From positions 1 to 28,269 of the forward strand of contig DATFPQ010000163.1 of the NCBI GenBank assembly GCA_035264765.1: a DNA stretch of 28,269 bases, written 5' to 3'. The notes beneath the pieces are model-generated. The model made no database searches and had not been told where the DNA came from. It worked only from the letters and a program-made list of their open reading frames with translations. Source of the stretch: DATFPQ01 sp035264765. GTDB taxonomy: Bacteria > Actinomycetota > Actinomycetes > Actinomycetales > Angustibacteraceae. The position numbers and the translations under genes were made by a program. Below are positions 13,954 through 20,394 of the stretch, piece by piece. The first letter of the stretch is position 1. Each line of letters opens with the position of its first letter.

Positions 13954-14984
13954 GCGATGACGGCCTCGGCCAGGTCCTCGGCGACCGGAACCCGCAGCGC
14001 GCTGCGGCCGGACCGCCAGGCCGTCAGCGTCGCGGCGGCCACCCGGGTGTCCAGCTCCAGGCAGGCCCAGGCACCCAGCAGCACGTCGGGCACCAGCTCG
14101 GGCTCGGCGGCGACCAGGGCACCGCACAGGTCATGCGCCGCCACCTGCTCATGCACGGCGTCCGCCTCGATGTGCTCGTCGAAGAACTCCCAGGCGTCCT
14201 GCTCCAGGCCCAGCCGCTGCATCCCGGCGACCACCCGCTTGGCGGGCAGCGACGACGTCATCTCGAAGGCGGCCAGGTGCCCGCACAGCGCGCCGCGCAG
14301 CCGCCGGTGCAGGCCGAACATCGACAGCACGTTGACGTTGGCGAGCGACAGCGCCGGGACGTGGTCGAGGTAGGCGTTCGGGGTGGCGTCCAGGCCCAGC
14401 GAGCGCATCGAGCGGGCGAACAGCTCCGCATGCATCCGGTCCGGACGGCCGCCGCCGTACTCGTCGGCCTGGATCTCGACCAGCGCCGCCTTGGCCCGGC
14501 CGCGCAGCCGCGGGATGGCCCAGGTCTGCGGGTCGCCCTCCTTGAGCTGGTACGGCGAGCGGAGCACCAGCTGCTCGGCGACCTGGGTCACCGTGGCCTG
14601 CCGGGCGAGGAACCCGGGAACGGACGGCGTGCCAGGCGCCGACGACCCGGCGGCCAGGTCGAACAGCCGGCGCGGCAGCTCGCGGGGCGCGCACGGTTGC
14701 ACCGGGCAGGCCTGGCGAAGAGCTGCCTCCAGCCGGCGCTCCAGATGAGCCCGGGCGGCGAGGACGTCGGGATGCCACTCCAGCACGTCGGCGTCCGGCC
14801 CCAGCCCGCCGTAGTGCAGCTCGTACATGAGGTACAGCGCCAGCTGTGCGTCGTCGTCGGTGAGCAGGTCGTCCGCCGTCGAGACCCGGGCGCTGCGTGT
14901 GACCAGCATCCCCGGGTCGTCGGCGCCGGAGACGGTCCGCAGCAGCGCTTCGCTCAGCGGCCCGCGAGGCGAGGGCAGGGGCAT
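13950..14984 (-). CDS. Haem-oxygenase-like diiron protein (iron-containing redox enzyme family)
   Basis: A 344-residue, all-helical protein. The ligand pattern of haem-oxygenase-like diiron oxidases (HDO) can be read: E170 in ALVEIQADEYGGGRPDRMHAELF with H185, E241 in HLAAFEMTS, and the H271-xxx-D275-xx-H278 cluster in FFDEHIEADAVHE. HDO relatives include UndA, BesC and SznF, which use O2 for C-C or N-O chemistry, so this is likely an O2-activating oxidase of unknown substrate. The N-terminal 130 residues (ALYLMYELHYGGLG) are also typical of the actinobacterial subfamily. TAGGAA lies 6 nt before ATG 14984, overlapping an AGGAAGG that could be a Shine-Dalgarno. It is coupled to a glycosyltransferase and divergent from a CDGSH protein. 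Confidence 0.85.
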   Translation of the reverse strand: MPLPSPRGPLSEALLRTVSGADDPGMLVTRSARVSTADDLLTDDDAQLALYLMYELHYGGLGPDADVLEWHPDVLAARAHLERRLEAALRQACPVQPCAPRELPRRLFDLAAGSSAPGTPSVPGFLARQATVTQVAEQLVLRSPYQLKEGDPQTWAIPRLRGRAKAALVEIQADEYGGGRPDRMHAELFARSMRSLGLDATPNAYLDHVPALSLANVNVLSMFGLHRRLRGALCGHLAAFEMTSSLPAKRVVAGMQRLGLEQDAWEFFDEHIEADAVHEQVAAHDLCGALVAAEPELVPDVLLGAWACLELDTRVAAATLTAWRSGRSALRVPVAEDLAEAVIA

Positions 14985-15070
14985 GGGGCCTTCCTACCCC
15001 GTCGGCGTCCGGAGCACACCTCGACCCGTCCCGCTGGGCGCGCTCCGCTGTCCTGCTGTAGACACGGACC

Positions 15071-15304
15071 GTGCCGCGCGAGCCCCAGCCCGTGACCGTG
15101 ACCGCCTGTGAGGACGGTCCGCTGCTGGTGCGCGGGCCGGTGGTGATCCTCGGCGAGGACGGCGAGCCGCTGCCGCGCTCGCGGGCGACCGTCGCGCTGT
15201 GCCGGTGCGGGCTGACCAGCCGGCCGCCGTGGTGCGACGGTGCGCACAAGGCCGGCGCGGGCCGGCGACGTGGCGGACCCACGGCGGTCCCGGACGCCGA
15301 CTGA
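15071..15304 (+). CDS. CDGSH iron-sulfur domain protein
   Basis: A 77-residue protein. CRCGLTSRPPWCDGAHK carries the full CDGSH motif, CxCx2(S/T)x3PxCDGxH, with ligands C44, C46, C55 and H59 for a 2Fe-2S cluster. The region before it (DGPLLVRGPVVILGEDGEPLP) is the usual N-terminal beta segment. Such proteins are redox-active or transfer clusters; electron donation to the divergent diiron enzyme is an attractive inference. GTG 15071 has no Shine-Dalgarno; TAGACA (15059-15064) lies 6 nt upstream, a poor match to TANNNT. It could be leaderless. Confidence 0.9.
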   Translation: MPREPQPVTVTACEDGPLLVRGPVVILGEDGEPLPRSRATVALCRCGLTSRPPWCDGAHKAGAGRRRGGPTAVPDAD

Positions 15305-15323
15305 CGACGGGCAGGCCGTCGTC
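15303..15323. terminator. Hairpin between the convergent CDGSH and nnrD genes
   Basis: GACGACGG (15303-15310) pairs perfectly with CCGTCGTC (15316-15323) around the loop GCAGG. It overlaps the CDGSH stop codon and fills the short gap before the nnrD stop at 15336. There is no U-tract. Confidence 0.55.
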
Positions 15324-15335
15324 GGCAGTCGGCTC

Positions 15336-16232
15336 CTAGACCTCGATCTCGGCGAGCACGCGGGGGACCTCGGCCAGGACCTCCCTGGCCAGGAACCCCA
15401 TCCGGCCGACGCCGGCCGCCAGCCGGTCGCCGGAGCGCCCGTGCAGGAAGGTGCCCCAGACGGCGGCCTGAGCCGGCGTCGCACCACGGGCGGCCAGGCC
15501 GGTGACGATGCCGGCCATCACGTCGCCCGAGCCGGACACCCCGAGGCCGCGGCCCCCGGTGTCGTCCTGCCACACCGAGCCCTCAGGGTCGGCGATGTGC
15601 GCCCGGCTACCGCCGCAGCTCACGACGGCGCCGGTGCGCCCCGCCAGCTCGTGAGCGGCGCCGGCCGGGTCGTCCTCGACCTGCTGGGTCGGGACGTCGA
15701 GGGTCAGCGCCAGCTCGCGGATGTTCGGGGTCAGGACGACGTCGCCGTGCAGGTGCCGCAGGCCGTCCGGGTTCGCACCGACCCAGGCCATCGCCATGGC
15801 GTCCAGCACCACGGTGGTGCCGGCACGCAGCCGCGGGACGACGGCGTCCAGGAGCGCCAGCACCGCGTCGGTGTCCATCGCGCCCGACCCGAACAGCACG
15901 GAGGAGCACCCCTGGGCGAGGTCGACGACGGTGTCCGCGGCCGCGGCGGCGATGTCGCCGCCCGGCGTTCGGGGGAGGCCCCGCACCAGCGCCTCCGGAA
16001 GGGCGATCGCCAGGGGTACGGCGGTCTCCTCGACGGTCGCGACCTGGAGCTTGCCGGCGCCGGTGCGCAGGGCGGCCTCAGCTGCGAGCAGCACCGCGCC
16101 AGGGGTCTGGGCACTGCCCCCGACGACCAGGGTCCGCCCGCGGCTCTCCTTGTCGTCGCCCACCGGCAGCGGCCAGTCCCGCAGCACCGCAGGCGTGACG
16201 ACGATCGGCGGGGCGAGGTCAGGACGCGACAT
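15336..16232 (-). CDS. nnrD: ADP-dependent (S)-NAD(P)H-hydrate dehydratase
   Basis: A 298-residue ribokinase-fold enzyme that restores damaged hydrated NAD(P)H at the cost of ADP. Signatures are the early loop GRTLVVGGSAQTPGAVLLAAEAALRTGAGKLQV, VVLDAMAM, VVLTPNIRELA (usually TPHxxE), and the anion-hole/catalytic GLGVSGSGDVMAGIVTGLAARG with D237. Only the dehydratase domain is present; the YjeF-N epimerase usually fused to it is absent, so epimerisation must come from elsewhere. Its ATG at 16232 lies inside the end of the histidine phosphatase gene (14-bp overlap), so the two form an operon. Confidence 0.9.
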   Translation of the reverse strand: MSRPDLAPPIVVTPAVLRDWPLPVGDDKESRGRTLVVGGSAQTPGAVLLAAEAALRTGAGKLQVATVEETAVPLAIALPEALVRGLPRTPGGDIAAAAADTVVDLAQGCSSVLFGSGAMDTDAVLALLDAVVPRLRAGTTVVLDAMAMAWVGANPDGLRHLHGDVVLTPNIRELALTLDVPTQQVEDDPAGAAHELAGRTGAVVSCGGSRAHIADPEGSVWQDDTGGRGLGVSGSGDVMAGIVTGLAARGATPAQAAVWGTFLHGRSGDRLAAGVGRMGFLAREVLAEVPRVLAEIEV

Positions 16233-17037
16233 TGCCAGAGCGCCCCGGGTGCTCGTCCTCCGCGGTGACGGGCGAGGGGCTGCGGTCGACGGCCGTGGTG
16301 TCGGCGAAGCTCACCAGCCGCAGGATGCCGTCGTCCCCTGGCCGGTAGGTCGTGATGGAGCAGTTCGGGATCGGCGTCTCGCGGTCGACCCGGAGCAGCT
16401 CCTGCTCGTGCAGCTGCTCCAGCGCTATCCGGAACGCCATGATCACGGCCTGGTGGCTGAAGATCCACAGCCGCGCGCCGTCGTGCTCCACCCGCACGGT
16501 GTCCAGCACGCTGCGCACCCGGAGCGCGACGTCGCACCAGCTCTCGCCGCCCGGTGGGCGGTAGTACAGCTTGCCCGTGCGCTGACGGCGCCGGGCCTCC
16601 TCCGGGTACTCCTCGCGGATGCCCGCGCCGGTGAGGCCGTCGAAGGCGCCGAGGTCGCGCTCGCGCAGCCGCTCGTCGAGCACCAGCGGCAGGTCCAGAC
16701 CGGCGCCCTCGATCGCGGCGCGGGCGGTGTCGGCCGCGCGCCGGTACGGCGAGCTGAGCACCACGGTCGGCCGGGCGTCCTCCGCCATCTCGGCGAGGTA
16801 CCGCCCGACGGCGGCCGCCTGCTCGGCGCCGAGGTCCGACAGCTCGACGTCCGCGTCCCTGGCGTCCAGCACCAGCCGGCCGGCGCCGCGGCTGCGGGCC
16901 TCACGGTCGGCGATGTTGCCCACGCTCTCGCCGTGACGCACGAGCACCAGCTCGGCCGGCACCGGTCGTGGCTCTTGATGCCGGTCGGGTCGCGGTGTCG
17001 TTCTCATGGACGTCGTGGTCTGGTCTGCGGGCGGCAC
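16219..17037 (-). CDS. Histidine phosphatase family protein
   Basis: A protein of the phosphoglycerate mutase-like superfamily. LVLVRHGESVGN carries the RHG catalytic motif, and IFSHQAVIMAF carries the second active-site histidine. LSDLGAEQAAAVGRYLAE, VLSSPYRRAADTA and LRERDLGAFDGLTGAGI are the remaining family blocks; substrate is not predictable. Two starts are possible. ATG 17007 has no Shine-Dalgarno. GTG 17037, in frame, lies exactly 6 nt after TACGCT (minus strand), matching other probable leaderless starts here, so I prefer it (272 residues; 262 from ATG 17007). The 3' end overlaps nnrD by 14 bp. Confidence 0.85.
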   Translation of the reverse strand: MPPADQTTTSMRTTPRPDRHQEPRPVPAELVLVRHGESVGNIADREARSRGAGRLVLDARDADVELSDLGAEQAAAVGRYLAEMAEDARPTVVLSSPYRRAADTARAAIEGAGLDLPLVLDERLRERDLGAFDGLTGAGIREEYPEEARRRQRTGKLYYRPPGGESWCDVALRVRSVLDTVRVEHDGARLWIFSHQAVIMAFRIALEQLHEQELLRVDRETPIPNCSITTYRPGDDGILRLVSFADTTAVDRSPSPVTAEDEHPGRSGNVAS

Positions 17038-17043
17038 CGCGCC

Positions 17044-17049
17044 AGCGTA
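17044..17049 (-). promoter_or_regulatory. Candidate -10 hexamer for the phosphatase-nnrD operon
   Basis: TACGCT read on the minus strand, 6 nt before the in-frame GTG at 17037 and 36 nt before ATG 17007. It fits TANNNT and decides my choice of start. No clear -35 was seen. Confidence 0.5.
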
Positions 17050-17139
17050 ACCAGGGCTGCCGCCGGTCGCCCGACGCATGAGACCGGCCAGGCGCGGGTA
17101 GGGCCGACGTCCCCGCCGCCCTCGCCCCAGGAGACAGTC

Positions 17140-18000
17140 GTGAGCCCCGACGCACCGGACCCCAAGCCGCAGACGATCGACTACCCCGGCAGCACGGGCG
17201 ACATGGCAGAGCAGCCGCAGGACGAGATGCGCGACTACGAGGGGCGCGGCCTGCTGCGAGGCCGGCACGCGCTCATCACGGGCGGGGACTCCGGCATCGG
17301 CCGAGCGGTCGCCGTGGCGTTCGCCAAGGAGGGCGCCGACGTCGCCATCGCCTATCTCGACGAGCACGACGACGCGGAGCACACGGCGTCACTGGTGCGC
17401 GACGCCGGCCGTCGGTGCGTGCTGCTTCCGGGCGACCTCGGCCTCGCCGACCACGCCCGCGAGGTGGCCGACGCCACCAAGAACGGCCTTGGCGGCCTGG
17501 ACCTGCTGGTCAACAACGTCGCGTACCAGGAGCCGCAGGACCGGCCCGAGGACATCAGCGACGAGCAGTGGCTGCGCACCTTCGACGTCAACGTGCACAG
17601 CTTCTTCCGGGTCACGAAGGCGGCGCTCGCGTACCTGCCGGACGGTGGCTCGATCATCAACACGGCGTCGATCAACGGCCTGCGCGGCAACAAGAGCCTG
17701 ATCGACTACTCGGCGACGAAGGGCGCGGTGATCGCCCTGACCTACTCGCTGGCGCAGGCGCTGGTGGACCGCGGCATCCGGGTCAACTGCGTGGCGCCGG
17801 GCCCGGTGTGGACGCCACTGATCCCGGCGACCATGCCGGAGGAGAAGGTGGGGCAGTTCGGCCAGCAGGTGCCGATGGGCCGGGCCGCCCAGCCGGACGA
17901 GATCGCGCCGTCGTACGTCTTCTTCGCGGCCGGTCGGCTGTCGTCCTACTACAGCGGCGAGGTCCTGGCGCCGATCGGCGGCGAGACGCTCCCGGGCTGA
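17140..18000 (+). CDS. Short-chain dehydrogenase/reductase (YhdF/YghA-like)
   Basis: A 286-residue classical SDR with the extended N-terminus (about 40 residues, IDYPGSTGDMAEQPQDEMRDYEGRG) seen in stress-associated YhdF/YghA-type members. The NAD(P)-binding loop is TGGDSGIG (47-54), followed by LDLLVNNVAYQ. The catalytic set is S177, Y190 and K194 (in SIINTASING and YSATKGA), and the C-terminal VNCVAPGPVWTPLIPATM block follows. GTG 17140 has AGGAGA (17129-17134) 5 nt upstream. The frame is open far upstream but only as a shadow of the minus-strand genes. Substrate is unknown; these are usually aldehyde or sugar-alcohol reductases. It is divergent from the phosphatase gene and converges on the diguanylate cyclase gene. 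Confidence 0.92.
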   Translation: MSPDAPDPKPQTIDYPGSTGDMAEQPQDEMRDYEGRGLLRGRHALITGGDSGIGRAVAVAFAKEGADVAIAYLDEHDDAEHTASLVRDAGRRCVLLPGDLGLADHAREVADATKNGLGGLDLLVNNVAYQEPQDRPEDISDEQWLRTFDVNVHSFFRVTKAALAYLPDGGSIINTASINGLRGNKSLIDYSATKGAVIALTYSLAQALVDRGIRVNCVAPGPVWTPLIPATMPEEKVGQFGQQVPMGRAAQPDEIAPSYVFFAAGRLSSYYSGEVLAPIGGETLPG

Positions 18001-18013
18001 CGCCGCGCACCTG

Positions 18014-19501
18014 TCAGCCGGAGCGCACGCCGCGCTTGCGGCGGTACATCGAGCGGTCGGCGTGGTCGAGCACCTCCGCGAGGCTCGCACCGTGCAGCGG
18101 GAAGACGCCGTACCCGACACTGGCCCGGATGGGCACCCTGACGCCGTCGACCTGGACCGGGTGCGTGACCAGGCTGGCGTGCAGCCGGGCGCTGAGCTCG
18201 CCGGCCGCCTCGACGGTGTCGGCGTCGGCGAGCAGGACGGCGAACTCGTCCCCGCCGAGCCGTGCGACCAGGTCACCCTGCCGGGCCGCGGCCGCGAGCC
18301 GCTGGCCGACGTGGCGGAGCACGGCGTCACCGGCTGCGTGCCCATGCTGGTCGTTGACCGGCTTGAACTGGTCGAGGTCGACGTAGACGACGGTGAAGCC
18401 GGGACCTCCCGCGGTGGCGGCGGCCGCCATCCGGGTCGCGGTGTCGGTGAAGACCTGCCGGTTCGCGACGCCGGTGAGCCCGTCCTGGCGGGCCTGGTCC
18501 GCAAGGGCCTGGCTCAGCCGCAGGTTCTCCATCCCGCGGGCGGCCGCCGAGAGCAGTGGCCGGACGTGCTCGTCGTACGTCGGGGTGTGCAGGCGCTGCG
18601 GGCGTGAGCGCGCCACCAGCCACAGCGGTGGACCGGCGGGAGCGGCGACCGCGTACGCCAGCTCACCTGCGGAGGGCGGGTCCGGACGCAGGTCGATGTC
18701 CTCCACCGAGGTCGTCCGTTGCAGCACGCCGAGCAGCCGCCGCCGGGCGTCCTCGAGGCTCGGCGAGTTCCCGATGTCGGTCACCTCTTCAAGGGTGTCA
18801 CGCAGGCTGGACGCCGAGGTCATCCACCGGTGCCGGTCAACGAGGACGACCATCAGCGCAGCCGTCGCCGCCGCCGTCCACCAGAGCAGGGCCGGCATCG
18901 TCCGGCAGGCGACGGCCACCGGGACTCCGGCGGCCGCGCTGACCACCTCGGCGAGCTCGAGCCGCGCGGAGCGGGCCAGGGCCCGGCCCAGGGGCGGGCG
19001 CTGGCTGTCGGCCAGCAACATGGCGACGAGCACCAGCGGCCCTTCGACCGCGCTGGCGAGCAGCGCCGCCGCGCCGGCCGCGACGGCGTGCGCCGTCCCG
19101 GACAACCCGGCGAGGTGGAGGAGGCCCAGGGCCACGGCTGAGCAGACGACCGCCTGTGCCGCGTTGAAGACCGCCTTCTCGGGGACGTGCCGATGGTCGA
19201 CGAGCTCGGTGACGACGGCCGCCAGCGCGACGGCGAGAACGGCGTCCGCAGTGGGGAGCAAGTGGCCGCACAGCACTAGGCCGAAGTCGGCGCACAGGAT
19301 CATCTGCCGCTGCCGACCGATGCCGACGGTGGCGACCGGGCAGCGGGCCGAGAGGACCAGCACGAGCGTCACGCCGGCCGTCGTCCAGGACGGCGGCGAC
19401 CGGTGGCCGAGCGCGACCACGACCGTGCCCAGCGCCGCGACGACGAGGGCCGCGACATAGCAGAGCAGCCCTACGGGCAGTCGGGAGGAGCGGAGGGTCA
19501 C
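18014..19501 (-). CDS. Membrane-bound diguanylate cyclase (GGDEF)
   Basis: About 495 residues. The first 230 hold roughly seven or eight hydrophobic helices, including EKAVFNAAQAVVCSAVALGLL, an actinobacterial membrane sensor domain. A short linker (SLRDTLEEVTDI...) and a small GAF-like stretch follow. The C-terminal GGDEF domain is intact: DGLTGVANRQVF, VYVDLDQFKPVNDQHGHAAGDAVL, and RLGGDEFAVLL with the catalytic GGDEF. RQGD lies five residues before it and fits the RxxD inhibitory I-site, so feedback by c-di-GMP is likely. GTG 19501 is the chosen start; an in-frame TTG at 19513 is the alternative. There is no EAL or HD-GYP domain. The gene stands alone, convergent with the SDR. Confidence 0.9.
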   Translation of the reverse strand: MTLRSSRLPVGLLCYVAALVVAALGTVVVALGHRSPPSWTTAGVTLVLVLSARCPVATVGIGRQRQMILCADFGLVLCGHLLPTADAVLAVALAAVVTELVDHRHVPEKAVFNAAQAVVCSAVALGLLHLAGLSGTAHAVAAGAAALLASAVEGPLVLVAMLLADSQRPPLGRALARSARLELAEVVSAAAGVPVAVACRTMPALLWWTAAATAALMVVLVDRHRWMTSASSLRDTLEEVTDIGNSPSLEDARRRLLGVLQRTTSVEDIDLRPDPPSAGELAYAVAAPAGPPLWLVARSRPQRLHTPTYDEHVRPLLSAAARGMENLRLSQALADQARQDGLTGVANRQVFTDTATRMAAAATAGGPGFTVVYVDLDQFKPVNDQHGHAAGDAVLRHVGQRLAAAARQGDLVARLGGDEFAVLLADADTVEAAGELSARLHASLVTHPVQVDGVRVPIRASVGYGVFPLHGASLAEVLDHADRSMYRRKRGVRSG

Positions 19502-19606
19502 CGGGCCATCCAAGCCGCTCGGCCGAGCCGTCGGCGGGCTACCCCAGAAAGGTCGACCCGATCGGACGACCCGAGCGCCACCGTGCGCGGCGGGGAGGAG
19601 CGCCGG

Positions 19607-20326
19607 TCAGGCGATGGACACGACCTTGAAGCCCTCGGCCAACCGGCCGCCGCCGAGACCGGCGTCGCGGGCGATGGCACTGCTCCAGCCGCGGAGCATG
19701 CCCGCCAGGTCCTCCAGATGCGCGGTCTGGCTGGCGTGGGCGCGCAGGGCCGCGAGCTTGCGGTCGAAGACGTCGGTGATGTCCACCGCGTGCGGTCGCT
19801 CGGCGTGCGCCATCAGCCACACCTCCGGGACGACCCATGGCTGCAGGCCCTCCTCGACCAGCTCCGGCCAGGCGAACGCGTTCCGGGCGGCGGGGTAGAC
19901 GGCGCGGAAGGCGGCCTCGCCCACGGCCAGGTGGTCGGGGTGGCTGGCCTGCGGGATCTCCCAGTTGCGCTCGGGGCTGGGCATCAGCACGCGCTCCGGG
20001 CGCACCTGCCGGATCACCCGCACGATGTCGCGCTGCAGCTGCCAGGTGGGCTCGAGCCAGCCGTCGCGGTAGCCCTCCAGGAAGCGCACGTCATCGACAC
20101 CCACCTCGGCCGCGGCCTTGCGCTGCTCCGCCTCGCGCAGCGCCGGTACCTGGTCGCGCGGGGTGTCGTCGAAGCCGCCCTGGTCGCCGTAGGTGCACAC
20201 CAGGTAGGTGACGGCGATCCCGGCGTCGGTGAACGTCGCGACGGTGCCCGCCGCGCCGAAGTCGATGTCGTCCGGGTGCGCCGCGACGACCAGCACCCGC
20301 TGGACCTCGGCGTCGGGGATCGGCAT
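19607..20326 (-). CDS. PIG-L/LmbE-type deacetylase
   Basis: A 239-residue zinc hydrolase. The zinc-binding AHPDD motif is at H17-D20 (VLVVAAHPDDIDFGAAGT), and the second motif HPDH is at 129-132 (NWEIPQASHPDHLAVGEAAF). TYGDQGGFDD and GYRDGWLEPT are also family features. LmbE proteins remove acetyl groups from N-acetylglucosamine derivatives; actinobacterial members include MshB and Mca of mycothiol metabolism. This one is shorter than MshB, so its substrate remains open. ATG 20326 follows TAGCAT (minus strand) after 6 nt without a Shine-Dalgarno. It is divergent from pcrA across 68 bp. Confidence 0.9.
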   Translation of the reverse strand: MPIPDAEVQRVLVVAAHPDDIDFGAAGTVATFTDAGIAVTYLVCTYGDQGGFDDTPRDQVPALREAEQRKAAAEVGVDDVRFLEGYRDGWLEPTWQLQRDIVRVIRQVRPERVLMPSPERNWEIPQASHPDHLAVGEAAFRAVYPAARNAFAWPELVEEGLQPWVVPEVWLMAHAERPHAVDITDVFDRKLAALRAHASQTAHLEDLAGMLRGWSSAIARDAGLGGGRLAEGFKVVSIA

Positions 20327-20332
20327 GGCGAC

Positions 20333-20338
20333 ATGCTA
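20333..20338 (-). promoter_or_regulatory. Candidate -10 hexamer for the PIG-L gene
   Basis: TAGCAT on the minus strand, 6 nt before ATG 20326. Such spacing puts the transcription start at the initiation codon. There is no Shine-Dalgarno in the leader. Confidence 0.5.
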
Positions 20339-20380
20339 GGTGGCGGCGGTCGCCTGGGGATGGCTGTCGGTGGCCGGTCG

Positions 20381-20386
20381 TACCCT
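20381..20386 (+). promoter_or_regulatory. Candidate -10 hexamer for pcrA
   Basis: TACCCT followed by 8 nt and ATG 20395, with no Shine-Dalgarno. It mirrors the PIG-L hexamer on the other strand of the same 68-bp spacer. Confidence 0.5.
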
Positions 20387-20394
20387 GGACGACG

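Noticed and set aside
13954..14127. Upstream extension of the glycosyltransferase
   Set aside because: It overlaps the diiron oxidase gene out of frame and is arginine/glycine-rich; ATG 13953 overlapping the upstream stop is typical coupling.
15721..17139. Very long N-terminal extension of the SDR protein
   Set aside because: It is antisense to nnrD and the phosphatase gene; the SDR start at 17140 has its own AGGAGA.
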